A stretch of 16,610 nucleotides of DNA from JBOHHM01 sp050725495 (GCA_050725495.1 JBOHHM010000068.1:1-16610); one strand, 5' to 3'; positions 8,674-15,868 are shown, counted from the first letter of the stretch. Program-made: numbers and translations. Notes: generated by a model from the letters alone, not told the origin.

Positions 8674-9798
8674 CTAGGCGCCGCTGCCGCGGAACTTCAG
8701 TGCCGCCTGGCGGATCACCTCGGCCAGCAGCCGCTCCTGGCCCTGGCGCTCGCGCAGCCAGCGCGCGTCGTTGTGGTTGCGGTTGACGTCGGCGCGCAGC
8801 GCCTGCAGGGCGCCGGTGGCGCCGAGCCTGTCCGCGTGCCGCGCCAGCTGGCGCAGGGTCAGCAGGATGTGCTCGCGCAGTGCCATGTGCTCGCCCGTGG
8901 CCGGGTCCACATAGACCGCGTCGAGCCCGAAGCGGCAGGCCTGGAAGCGGTTGTAGGTGTAGACCAGGTAATCGTCCTCGGCCGGCATGAAGGGCTGATC
9001 GTTCATGAACCAGGCGGCCAGCGATTGCACGTAGCCGGCCAGTGCCGCGGCGCGCTCCACGGTGAGCGGCGTGTCGAACACGCGGATCTCGATCGTGCCG
9101 TACTCGGGCTTGGGCCGGATGTCCCAGTAAAAATCCTTCATGCTCTTGACCACGCCGGTGCGCGTCATCTTCTCGAAGTAGGCGCTGAACGCGTCCCAGG
9201 TCAGCGTGAACGGCGCGCGGCCCGACAGCGGAAAGGCGAACACCGAGTTCAGCCGCGCCGAGTCGAAGGCCGTGTCCTGGCCCTGCACAAAGGGGCTGGA
9301 GGCCGACAGCGCGATGAAGTGCGGGATGTAGCGCGACATGCGGTGCAGCGTGAGCAGGGCCGTGTCGGCATCGGGGCAGCCCACATGCACATGCTGGCCG
9401 AAGATCGTGAACTGCTTGGACAGGTAGCCGTAGAGCTCGGACAGCTCGCGAAAGCGCGGCTTGTCGTAGATGCGGCGCTCGTGCCACTGCTGGAACGGGT
9501 GCGTGCCGCCGCCGACCACGGCGATGTTGAGCTTGTCGGCGCATTTGACCAGGGCGTCGCGCAGCCGCGCCAGCTGGCTGAACACTTCGGTCGACGACGG
9601 GCAGACGCCGGTGGAGACTTCGATCATGCTCGAGGTCATCTCGGGCACGACCGAGCCGGGCAGCGGCGTTTTCGCCACCAGGCGCAGCATGTCCTCAGCG
9701 TACGGCGCGAGGTCGTAGTCGTGGGTGTTGACCAGCTGCAGCTCGAGTTCGACGCCCAGCGAAAGCGCGGCCGAGGGGCGAAAGCTTTCAAGACTCAT
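8674..9798 (-). CDS. YbdK-type carboxylate-amine ligase (glutamate-cysteine-ligase-like)
   Basis: A 374-residue member of the GCS2/YbdK family, ATP-dependent ligases that join a carboxylate to an amine; E. coli YbdK has weak gamma-glutamylcysteine ligase activity. Typical motifs are GVELELQL (15-22), PEMTSSMIE (52-60), GGGTHPF (96-102) and FGQHVHVG (133-140), which carry the Glu and His residues of the ATP/Mg site, then KPEYGTIEIRVFDTPL near the middle and a VNRNHNDARWLR segment near the C-terminus. The ATG at 9798 lies inside the end of the upstream antiporter gene, which overlaps it by 11 nt, so the two are almost certainly translated from one mRNA. The true substrate of this family in Burkholderiales is not settled. 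Confidence 0.92.
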   Translation of the reverse strand: MSLESFRPSAALSLGVELELQLVNTHDYDLAPYAEDMLRLVAKTPLPGSVVPEMTSSMIEVSTGVCPSSTEVFSQLARLRDALVKCADKLNIAVVGGGTHPFQQWHERRIYDKPRFRELSELYGYLSKQFTIFGQHVHVGCPDADTALLTLHRMSRYIPHFIALSASSPFVQGQDTAFDSARLNSVFAFPLSGRAPFTLTWDAFSAYFEKMTRTGVVKSMKDFYWDIRPKPEYGTIEIRVFDTPLTVERAAALAGYVQSLAAWFMNDQPFMPAEDDYLVYTYNRFQACRFGLDAVYVDPATGEHMALREHILLTLRQLARHADRLGATGALQALRADVNRNHNDARWLRERQGQERLLAEVIRQAALKFRGSGA

Positions 9799-11029
9799 GC
9801 GCGTCTCCGGCAGGGGCCCAGGGCTGGGCGCTCTCGCCGGCCCGGTAGATGGCGAAGGTCGCGACCATGGCGCCCAGCACCTCCATCAGCAAAATCGCGG
9901 GCAGGGCCACGCCGGCGATCTGCGGCCCCAGCGTGGGGGACGCGGCCGCGAGCTGCGAGGCAATCAGCAGCGAGATCGAGGACATCGGCGACATCGCGCA
10001 GCCCAGCCACAATGCCTGCTTCCAGCTGGCGCCGCTGCCCGCATTGCCCAGCGCGACGCCGACGATCTTGGCCAGCGCGCGGGCGGCCACCAGGGCCGCG
10101 ACCAGCCCGATCACGGGCCGGCTCCAGTCGGCCTGGGCCGCAACGGTGGAAACCAGCACGAACATCAGCATGGTCAGCAGCGAGGCCGCCGTGCCGAGCT
10201 GGCGCGGCCAGGTCCAGGGCCGCGGGTTGAGCTGCTTGAGCAGCATGCCTCCCAGCAGCGCGGCCAGCGGGGCGGAGCCGCCGAAGTGGGCCGCCAGTGC
10301 GGCGGCAGCGGCGATCAGGGCCAGCAGCAGCATCGAGGTGTTCTCGCTGCTCGGGCTCATCACGCGCAGCGCCATGCGCAGGGCCAGCGCCAGCACGGCG
10401 CCGACCACGACCGACAGGCCCAGCACCACGGCCACCGGGTGGGCCGCGTCCAGCCAATCCAGCTGGGGCCGGTCCATCAGGCCGGCCTGGGCGCTGCCCA
10501 GGGTCAGGGCGTAGAGCGTGCTCAGGGTGGACAACACCGTGGCACGCTCGGTCACGGGCCCCGAGGCGCGCGCGTCCATGACCACCCGCGTCAGCACGGC
10601 CGGCGAGGCCGCCACCGCCACCAGGGCTAGAGGTCCGGCCACGGCCTCGGGTACCTGGAGCCAGCGCAATGCCCAGTCGACGGCGAGGTAGGTGAGGGCT
10701 GATTCCGCCAGGCTTTGCACCAGCACCATGGGGTTGTGGCGGAACCAGCGCAGCGGAATGCGCCCGCCCGCCTCGAACAGCACCACGGCAACGCCCAGCT
10801 CCAGCAGGAACAGGCCCGTGCCCTGCAGCGGCCAGGCGGCGCCGCCAAAACCCGCCAGGCCGGCGAAGGTGCCCACCACCGAATAGCCCAGCACCTTGGG
10901 CAGGCCCGTGTAGCGCTGCACCAGGTAGCCGGTGACGGCGGCCAGGGCCAGCAGCATCGACCATTGCACCGTGGGCAGGCCGGCCGAGGGTCTGAGCCAG
11001 TCGGCCCAGATCGCCATGATGTCGTCCAT
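9788..11029 (-). CDS. Kef/CPA-type cation:proton antiporter
   Basis: A 413-residue integral membrane protein with about 12 hydrophobic helices, matching the Na+/H+ exchanger domain. Diagnostic segments are YTGLPKVLGYSVVGTFAGL near the N-terminus, FLLELGVAVVLFEAGGRIPL, and ASPAVLTRVVMDARASGPVTER in the middle helix pair; a further paired segment (GSAPLAALLGGMLL) follows. There is no C-terminal RCK/TrkA-N nucleotide-binding domain, unlike full KefB/KefC. Near the usual ion-binding Asp/Asn position the protein reads TLSTLYAL, so the common acidic residue may be missing. I chose ATG 11029, which has GGGAGA upstream; the frame is open to 11278 but the extra residues are Pro/Arg/Gly-rich and not membrane-like. 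The 3' end overlaps the ligase gene. Confidence 0.88.
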   Translation of the reverse strand: MDDIMAIWADWLRPSAGLPTVQWSMLLALAAVTGYLVQRYTGLPKVLGYSVVGTFAGLAGFGGAAWPLQGTGLFLLELGVAVVLFEAGGRIPLRWFRHNPMVLVQSLAESALTYLAVDWALRWLQVPEAVAGPLALVAVAASPAVLTRVVMDARASGPVTERATVLSTLSTLYALTLGSAQAGLMDRPQLDWLDAAHPVAVVLGLSVVVGAVLALALRMALRVMSPSSENTSMLLLALIAAAAALAAHFGGSAPLAALLGGMLLKQLNPRPWTWPRQLGTAASLLTMLMFVLVSTVAAQADWSRPVIGLVAALVAARALAKIVGVALGNAGSGASWKQALWLGCAMSPMSSISLLIASQLAAASPTLGPQIAGVALPAILLMEVLGAMVATFAIYRAGESAQPWAPAGDAHES

Positions 11030-11213
11030 AGGGGGTCTCCCAGGTTGGTAGCTTGTGAGTTCTGCGGTGCCACCTGATCCTGGGGTCATGCGGCGCGCGC
11101 TCCTGGCCGACAGGCAGGGATAGGACTCAGGCTGGCGCTTGTGAATGTATGGTGCGGGCAAAGGCCGCCGGCCCCGCAACAAAATGTAGCTCGAACCGCC
11201 CGCGCCATTCGGC
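11030..11213. other. Intergenic gap upstream of the antiporter
   Basis: The 184 nt between the Gcr-family gene and the antiporter hold no convincing gene. GCGGG (11154-11158) can pair with CCCGC (11173-11177), a possible end signal for the upstream minus-strand gene but without a T-run. The minus-strand promoter of the antiporter must lie here; TACATT near 11145-11150 is a weak -10 candidate with no clear -35. Confidence 0.3.
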
Positions 11214-13175
11214 TCAGCCCCTGGCCGGGATGAAAAAGCTCCAGGGCGCGCGACGCCAGCGGGCCCAGATGGCGGCACGGATGCGGGCCCGATGGACGCC
11301 GCTGACGTTGTGCGCGCGCAAGGCCAGGCGAAACGCGAAGTAGAAGCTCACTCCCAGGTTCAGCGCGCCAATCACCGGGATGCTGGTCAGGCACCACCAC
11401 AGCGCCGGCAGGCGCACCACGTCCCAGCCCAGGGCCGCGCTGGCGGCGGCCAGTTGGCCGGCCGACAGCGTGACATGGCGCACTTCCAGGCCCAGGCCGA
11501 AGAAGCCAGCAAAGGCCGGAATCAGGCCCAGCATGAAGCCCAGCGAAATGTTGGAGGCAAAGCCCGAGATCTGCTCGCGCATGAAGCGGGCCCAGCGATC
11601 GGCCCGCTGCGCCCCCAGCAGTGCGGTGATGCGCGGGTTGTAGCGCAGCGCCGAATCGAGCCGGTGCAGCACGAACCAGTTTTCGGTCCAGCCCGCGATG
11701 ATGCTCGAGGCGAACAGCAGCACGCCGGTGAAGGCCGCAAACAGCGCCGTGGGACCGAGCAGGGCCAGCGAGTGCAGCACATGCTGGGCCTCGGCGGCGT
11801 CGATCATGGTCTGGCCGCTGATCTGCTGGATCGCCGCGCTCAGCAGCAGCACGGCGGGAAACACCAGCAGCACATTGCCCAGCACGGCTGCCACCTGCGA
11901 GCGCACCAGGTGCGTGACCTCGTCGACGAAGGCGGCGACCGCGGTGCTGGAGCCCAGGTCCTTGAGCTTGGCCGCCATCGCGGGTGCCGTCATCGCGGGC
12001 TGCTTGGTCGCCAGCGTGTAATGCAGCAGCTGGATCAGCACGAAGCTGCCGGCATAGACCAGGCTGGACCAAAAGCCGTTCCAGAACATCGACAGCCCCA
12101 GGGCCGCCACCGCGAACTTGAGCATCGTGGTGAGCGCCGTCAGGGCGCCGCCGCCAGCGGCCTTGCGCAGCATGCTGCGGTACTCGGCGCGGTCGCGCGT
12201 GATGTAGTGCTCGCCGGTCTCGGCGCTGCGCTCGGCCACCTTGGCGGCCAGCAGCGACGAGTTGGCGGCAATCAGGGCGCGCACGCTGCGCCGCTCCTGG
12301 CCCACGAGCACCAGGCGCGAGAGCAGCCGCGCCGCGCTCAGGGCCGGCGTCGGCGAGAGCAGGCAGTCGAGCAGTTCGCGGATGCGCAGCACCCGTTCGC
12401 GCAGCTGGCGCAGGCGAAACACCAGGCCGACCGAGATGCCGTTGTCTTCGAGATGGGTGTAGACCGTCGACGCCGCATGGCGGCAGGCGTCCAGCCGTTC
12501 GCGCAGCTGCTGCACCGCGGCCTGCAGCTGGTCCTCGCGCCGCGGGTTGTGCAGTAACTCGGCCCGCAGGGCCTGGGCATCGGCGCCCAAGGCGTGAAAC
12601 GGCCGGCTGTGGCGGAGTTCGGGGCTCATGCGCCGCCGCAACTCCGGCGCAAAGCCGGTGGCCTGAACCTGGCCCGCGCAGTAGACGATGGCTTCGATCA
12701 CCATGCTCTGCCAGTGCCCGGTCGCAGGCGCCGCCTCGCTGGATAGCAGCCGGGCCAGCCGGTTCAGCTGTGCCTCCTCCAGCGCGGCTAGCCAACGGGC
12801 ATCAAAGGCCGTGGGCAGCAGCAGCGAAAACAGCTCCTCGGCATCGAGGGTCTCGGGCGTGCCGGGCAGCAGCTTGCGGCGCAGGCGCTCGGCCAGCTCG
12901 CTGACAAAGGCGGTGCGCGTGGCAAAGCCGAAATCGGCCAGCAGGGCGGTGAAGTCGACCGTCGTCACCAGGGTCTGCCACCAGGTCTGCAGCCGGACCT
13001 GGACCTCGGGCTGGGCTTGCACCGCGTCCAGCAGCAGCTGCACGCGACTCACCGCCGCCTGGGGCGAAGCCCGGTCGCCGCGAATCCAGTCCAGCAGCGC
13101 GATCAGCCACAGGTGGCGCTGGGCCGGCTCGGCCTGGGGATCGAGCGTGGCCAGCAGGGAGTTCAGGTCCCGCAT
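11214..13175 (-). CDS. Gcr-family membrane protein, annotated in databases as 'site-specific recombinase'
   Basis: A 653-residue protein of the SpecificRecomb family (PF10136), named after a Neisseria gene called gcr. The N-terminal half (about 1-330) is soluble and helical with many charged residues. The second half has about seven hydrophobic segments (around 345-400, 430-460, 475-505, 555-580 and 610-635 by eye), so it looks like an inner-membrane protein. I see none of the R-H-R-Y set of tyrosine recombinases nor a serine-recombinase motif, so the recombinase name is doubtful. I chose ATG 13175, 8 nt after the apaG stop; a TTG at 13187 overlapping that stop would add four residues. Neither has a strong ribosome site, so coupling to apaG is likely. 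The gene ends 185 nt before the antiporter start. Confidence 0.88.
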   Translation of the reverse strand: MRDLNSLLATLDPQAEPAQRHLWLIALLDWIRGDRASPQAAVSRVQLLLDAVQAQPEVQVRLQTWWQTLVTTVDFTALLADFGFATRTAFVSELAERLRRKLLPGTPETLDAEELFSLLLPTAFDARWLAALEEAQLNRLARLLSSEAAPATGHWQSMVIEAIVYCAGQVQATGFAPELRRRMSPELRHSRPFHALGADAQALRAELLHNPRREDQLQAAVQQLRERLDACRHAASTVYTHLEDNGISVGLVFRLRQLRERVLRIRELLDCLLSPTPALSAARLLSRLVLVGQERRSVRALIAANSSLLAAKVAERSAETGEHYITRDRAEYRSMLRKAAGGGALTALTTMLKFAVAALGLSMFWNGFWSSLVYAGSFVLIQLLHYTLATKQPAMTAPAMAAKLKDLGSSTAVAAFVDEVTHLVRSQVAAVLGNVLLVFPAVLLLSAAIQQISGQTMIDAAEAQHVLHSLALLGPTALFAAFTGVLLFASSIIAGWTENWFVLHRLDSALRYNPRITALLGAQRADRWARFMREQISGFASNISLGFMLGLIPAFAGFFGLGLEVRHVTLSAGQLAAASAALGWDVVRLPALWWCLTSIPVIGALNLGVSFYFAFRLALRAHNVSGVHRARIRAAIWARWRRAPWSFFIPARG

Positions 13176-13183
13176 CGCCGGGA

Positions 13184-13579
13184 TCAATGGAGCACGCGAT
13201 CCGGGGGGTCGGGCTCGTCGTCGGCTTCGAGCACGAACAGCGGGATCGGCGTGTCAAAGCGCTCGCCGTCTTCGGCCACGAAGAAGTAGCTGCCATGCAT
13301 GGTGCCGCTGGGCGTGCGCAGGCGGCAGCCGCTGGTGTACTGGAAGGATTCGCCGGGCTTGAGCAGCGGCTGGTGGCCAACCACGCCCAGGCCCTTGACC
13401 TCCTCGCTGTGGCCCTTGGCGTCGCTGATGTGCCAGTGGCGTGAGATCAGCTGGGCCGCGACCTCGCCCGCATTGGTGATGGTCACCGTGTAGGCAAAGC
13501 CGTAAATGCCCTCGTCGGGGGCCGACTGGTCGGGCAGGTATTGCGGCTCCACCTCGACAATGAACTGGTATTTGGACAT
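13184..13579 (-). CDS. apaG: ApaG/CorD domain protein
   Basis: A 131-residue protein with the ApaG (DUF525) immunoglobulin-like beta fold. Matching segments are FAYTVTITNAGEVAAQLISRHW, GEEVKG-type turn (here HSEEVKGLGVVGHQPLLKPGE), FQYTSGCRL and GTMHGSYFFV. ApaG proteins in enterobacteria are linked to cobalt/magnesium resistance and diadenosine tetraphosphate metabolism; their biochemistry is poorly defined. Start ATG 13579 gives the family's usual N-terminus; the open frame extends to 13927 but that part is antisense to rpe. A ribosome site is weak. It is divergent from rpe with only 30 nt between the two start codons and is the first gene of the apaG-Gcr pair. Confidence 0.95.
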   Translation of the reverse strand: MSKYQFIVEVEPQYLPDQSAPDEGIYGFAYTVTITNAGEVAAQLISRHWHISDAKGHSEEVKGLGVVGHQPLLKPGESFQYTSGCRLRTPSGTMHGSYFFVAEDGERFDTPIPLFVLEADDEPDPPDRVLH

Positions 13580-13609
13580 GGGAACAATGGTAACTGCGAC
13601 AATCGAGGG
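13580..13609. promoter_or_regulatory. 30-nt divergent gap between apaG and rpe
   Basis: The two start codons face away from each other only 30 nt apart. A full promoter for either gene cannot fit here, so the -35/-10 elements must overlap the coding region of the other gene. On the minus side TTGCTC and TACCAT with a 19-nt gap is a weak candidate for apaG; on the plus side TTGCGG (13541-13546) and TGGTAT (13566-13571) for rpe. Neither is strong. Confidence 0.35.
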
Positions 13610-14296
13610 ATGAGCAAGACCTACCGCATCGCCCCCTCCATTCTCTCGGCCGACTTCGCCCGCCTGGGCGAAGAGGTCAGGAACGTCATCGCCGCCGGTG
13701 CCGACTGGATCCATTTCGACGTGATGGACAACCACTACGTGCCCAACCTGACCTTCGGGCCCATGATCTGCCAGGCGCTCAAGCCGCACAGCAAGAAGCC
13801 CGACGGCACGCCGGTGCCGATCGACGTGCACCTGATGGTGCAGCCGGTCGATGCGCTGGCCATAGCCTTTGCCGATGCGGGCGCCGACTTCATCAGCTTT
13901 CACCCCGACGCCACGGCTCACTTGCACCGCAGCATCCAGGCCATCAAGTCCAAGGGCTGCAAGGCCGGCCTGGTGTTCAACCCGGCCTCGCCGATGGACG
14001 TGCTGGACTGGGTGATCGAGGACATCGACCTGATCCTGATCATGAGCGTCAACCCCGGCTTTGGCGGCCAGAGCTTCATCGACTCGGCCCTGCGCAAGAC
14101 CGAGGAGGCGCGCCGCCGCATCGACGCCTCGGGCAAGGATATCCGGCTCGAAGTCGACGGCGGCATCAAGACCGACAACATCGCCCGCGTGGCCGCGGCC
14201 GGCGCCGACACCTTCGTGGCCGGCAGCGCGATTTTCGGCAAGCCGGACTACAGAGCAGTGATCGAAGCGATGCGCGAAGCGCTGGCTGCAGCATGA
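13610..14296 (+). CDS. rpe: Ribulose-phosphate 3-epimerase
   Basis: A 228-residue TIM-barrel enzyme that interconverts ribulose 5-phosphate and xylulose 5-phosphate in the pentose phosphate and Calvin cycles. Signature segments are IAPSILSADFARLGEE (7-22), HFDVMDNHYVPNLTFGP (35-51) with metal ligands His35 and Asp37, DVHLMV (72-77) with His74, MSVNPGFGGQSF (about 147-158), and EVDGGI with the catalytic Asp, then FVAGSAIFG for phosphate binding. The start ATG 13610 is preferred over an upstream in-frame ATG (13541) because the extra residues are antisense to apaG and not conserved. It overlaps gph by 4 nt (ATGA), so the two are co-translated. Confidence 0.97.
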   Translation: MSKTYRIAPSILSADFARLGEEVRNVIAAGADWIHFDVMDNHYVPNLTFGPMICQALKPHSKKPDGTPVPIDVHLMVQPVDALAIAFADAGADFISFHPDATAHLHRSIQAIKSKGCKAGLVFNPASPMDVLDWVIEDIDLILIMSVNPGFGGQSFIDSALRKTEEARRRIDASGKDIRLEVDGGIKTDNIARVAAAGADTFVAGSAIFGKPDYRAVIEAMREALAAA

Positions 14297-14988
14297 GCTT
14301 CGCCCGCGACGCGGCGCTGCAGGCCGCCATCGTCGATCTCGACGGCACCATGGTCGACACCCTGGGTGACTTCGCCGCGGCGCTCAACCTGATGCTGCAA
14401 GACCTGTCGCTGCCTGGCATTGAGCGCGCCAGCATCGAGCGGCTGGTCGGCAAAGGCTCGGAGCATTTGATCCGTTCCGTGCTCCACCATGTCACGGCCC
14501 AGAAGGATCGGGTGGGAAGTGCTATCAATTTGGAAGCGTTTTTCCCAGCCGCCTGGCTGAGCTATCAAAAACACTACCTGACCATCAACGGCCAGCATTC
14601 GGCCGTATTCGCCGGCGTGGTCGAGGGCTTGCGCGCGCTGCAGCAGCGCGGCCTCAAGCTCGCCTGTCTGACCAACAAGCCCACGGCCTTTGCCCGGCCG
14701 CTGCTCCAGGCCAAGGGGCTGGACGGCTTTTTCAGCCAGGTGTTCGGCGGCGATGCGTTTGCGCGCAAAAAGCCCGACCCGCTGCCGCTGCTCAAGACCT
14801 GCGAGGCCCTGGGTACGCTGCCAGCGCATACGCTGATGATCGGCGACTCCAGCAACGACGCCCAGGCCGCGCGCGCGGCCGGCTGCCCCGTGCTGCTCGT
14901 GAGCTACGGCTACAACCACGGCGAGCCGGTGCGCGCGGTGGACGCCGACGGCTTCGTCGATTCGCTGGCCGAGCTGGCAAGCTGGTAA
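14293..14988 (+). CDS. gph: Phosphoglycolate phosphatase (HAD family)
   Basis: A 231-residue HAD-superfamily hydrolase. Motif I is VDLDGTMVD (14-22) with nucleophile Asp15 and acid/base Asp17; motif II is the Thr of CLTNK (125-129); motif III is the Lys in FARKKPDP (156-163); motif IV is GDSSND (184-189). The helical cap lies between motifs I and II. With rpe next door and trpE nearby, the Gph (2-phosphoglycolate phosphatase) call is much the best. The ATG overlaps the rpe stop. Residues 77-82 (AINLEA), in the cap domain, are encoded by a copy of the dispersed 17-mer (14521-14537); the frame is kept and the site is in a variable loop. Confidence 0.93.
   Translation: MSFARDAALQAAIVDLDGTMVDTLGDFAAALNLMLQDLSLPGIERASIERLVGKGSEHLIRSVLHHVTAQKDRVGSAINLEAFFPAAWLSYQKHYLTINGQHSAVFAGVVEGLRALQQRGLKLACLTNKPTAFARPLLQAKGLDGFFSQVFGGDAFARKKPDPLPLLKTCEALGTLPAHTLMIGDSSNDAQAARAAGCPVLLVSYGYNHGEPVRAVDADGFVDSLAELASW
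14521..14537 (+). repeat. Dispersed AT-rich 17-mer, copy inside gph
   Basis: GCTATCAATTTGGAAGC matches the thiL copy at 14 of 17 positions, in the orientation of the gene. A weaker GCTATCAAAA core begins 24 nt further on at 14561. The insertion encodes AINLEA in the cap domain. Confidence 0.5.
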
Positions 14989-14994
14989 GCGGCT

Positions 14995-15140
14995 CAGTCG
15001 CCGCTGGGCCGCCCCAAGGCGACTGCGGCCCCCTCGGGGCTGAGGGCCGCGGCTCCAAGCCTGCCCGCGCAGGCTTGGACGGGCCGAAGAGGCGCTGCGT
15101 CTCGCAGCGGCACGCCCAGCGGACTGACGAGCGTGGGGGC
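14995..15140. repeat. Multi-hairpin intergenic block, likely comamonad repeat and terminator
   Basis: This GC-rich stretch begins 6 nt after the gph stop and contains four consecutive stems: CAGTCGCC/GGCGACTG (14995-15002 with 15018-15025), GCCCC/GGGGC (15028-15032 with 15036-15040), TCCAAGCCTG/CAGGCTTGGA (15054-15063 with 15070-15079) and CGCTGCG/CGCAGCG (15093-15099 with 15103-15109). It ends in GAGCGTGGGGGC (15129-15140). The CTGGGCCGCCCCAAG start and GAGCGTGGGGGC end resemble, from memory, an intergenic repeat common in Comamonadaceae. It probably separates the convergent rpe-gph and chalcone-isomerase-like transcripts. Confidence 0.6.
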
Positions 15141-15149
15141 TCGCACCTT

Positions 15150-15737
15150 TCAGGCCGGCTTGCCCAGCAGCGCGTCCTTGAGCTTCCAGTCGGCCGGCAC
15201 GGGGCCGAGCCAGATGCGCATCAGCGCGTTGAAGAACTCGGGCTCCTTGAACGGTTCGCCCTGGGGCTTGCCCTTGACCAGGATCACCGTGCCGGTGCCG
15301 GGAATCCAGTCGATCACGAAGCTGTCGCCGCTCATCAGCTTCTTCTGGTCGGAGAAGATCTGCGACATCTTGATCAGGCCCGGTACCAGCTTGGACATCT
15401 CGGCCTTGGGCGTGTTGTCTTCCACGCCGCGCGTGAACAGCTTGCCCAGCTCGCCCGAGTCGATGTCGCGCAGCATCGTGATGCTCATGCGCTTGGGGCC
15501 GGGGGCGGCGAGCACGTCTTCCGGCGTGCCGGCTTTCTTGCCCAGGTAGAGCCCCGCGGTGTAGACCTTGAACACCGCCTTGTAGCGCACGCCTGCGCCG
15601 TTGAGCTGCAGCTTCGCGCCTTGCAGCTCCAGCGTGTCTTCCAGCTTCACGCCGCCGACCTCCACCAGGGCGGCCGCCGCCACGGTGGCCAACAGACCCA
15701 ACGACAAGCCCGCCAGCCAGTTCTTGATTGCTTTCAT
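15150..15737 (-). CDS. Secreted chalcone-isomerase-like protein
   Basis: A 195-residue protein with a signal peptide (about 1-22, ending TVAAA before LVEV) and a chalcone-isomerase-like domain (Chalcone_3, PF16036). Characteristic parts are the N-terminal VEVGGVKLEDTLELQGAKL strand pair, GAGVRYKAVFKVYTAGLYLG (about 48-67), MLRDIDSGELGKLFTRGVEDN (about 88-108) and a GTGTVILVKG turn. Bacterial members are periplasmic proteins of uncertain function and lack evidence of flavonoid chemistry; some bind fatty acids or heme. The start ATG 15737 has a GAGGAAA site about 5 nt upstream. A near-perfect 22-nt palindrome sits directly upstream of that site. The gene stands alone on the minus strand, divergent from the trp leader. 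Confidence 0.9.
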   Translation of the reverse strand: MKAIKNWLAGLSLGLLATVAAAALVEVGGVKLEDTLELQGAKLQLNGAGVRYKAVFKVYTAGLYLGKKAGTPEDVLAAPGPKRMSITMLRDIDSGELGKLFTRGVEDNTPKAEMSKLVPGLIKMSQIFSDQKKLMSGDSFVIDWIPGTGTVILVKGKPQGEPFKEPEFFNALMRIWLGPVPADWKLKDALLGKPA

Positions 15738-15747
15738 GGTTTCCTCG

Positions 15748-15769
15748 AAATAGAACGATCGTTCGATTT
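15748..15769. promoter_or_regulatory. Palindromic operator-like site upstream of the chalcone-isomerase-like gene
   Basis: The core GAACGATCGTTC (15753-15764) is a perfect 12-bp palindrome and the symmetry extends to 22 bp with a single mismatched pair. It lies just upstream of the ribosome site of the minus-strand gene and near a TCGACA (-35-like) / CAAAAT (-10-like) pair with a 15-nt gap. The shape is that of a TetR-family operator. No regulator gene is in the window, so the binding protein is unknown. Confidence 0.45.
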
Positions 15770-15850
15770 TGGAATTCTGCGGCTTCTGTCGATCTCGCGC
15801 AACAGGGTTTTGCCGGAGCCGCCGGTCTCGCGCAGGCCCCGCGGCGGCTT

Positions 15851-15859
15851 TGCTACACT
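15851..15859 (+). promoter_or_regulatory. Extended -10 promoter for the trp leader
   Basis: TGCTACACT gives a TGn extension followed by TACACT at 15854-15859. No good -35 is seen about 17 nt upstream. Transcription is expected near 15866-15869, which places the start at or within three bases of the leader-peptide ATG (15869). A perfect GTGCGCAC palindrome (15860-15867) covers the predicted start site. Confidence 0.4.
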
Positions 15860-15868
15860 GTGCGCACG

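Noticed and set aside
8773..10230. A 485-codon plus-strand frame opposite the ligase and antiporter
   Set aside because: Antisense shadow: the opposite strand carries conserved YbdK and antiporter sequence.
11030..11278. An 83-residue N-terminal extension of the antiporter
   Set aside because: The added residues are Pro/Gly/Arg-rich and overlap the 3' end of the Gcr-family gene; ATG 11029 has a ribosome site and begins where family-like sequence begins.
11292..12557. A 421-codon plus-strand frame opposite the Gcr-family gene
   Set aside because: Gln/Arg/His-rich complement of a membrane protein gene, no ribosome site or motif.
11214..13175. Treating the 'site-specific recombinase' as evidence of a mobile element
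   Set aside because: No inverted or target-site repeats, no cargo genes, and a housekeeping context; the protein looks like a membrane protein.
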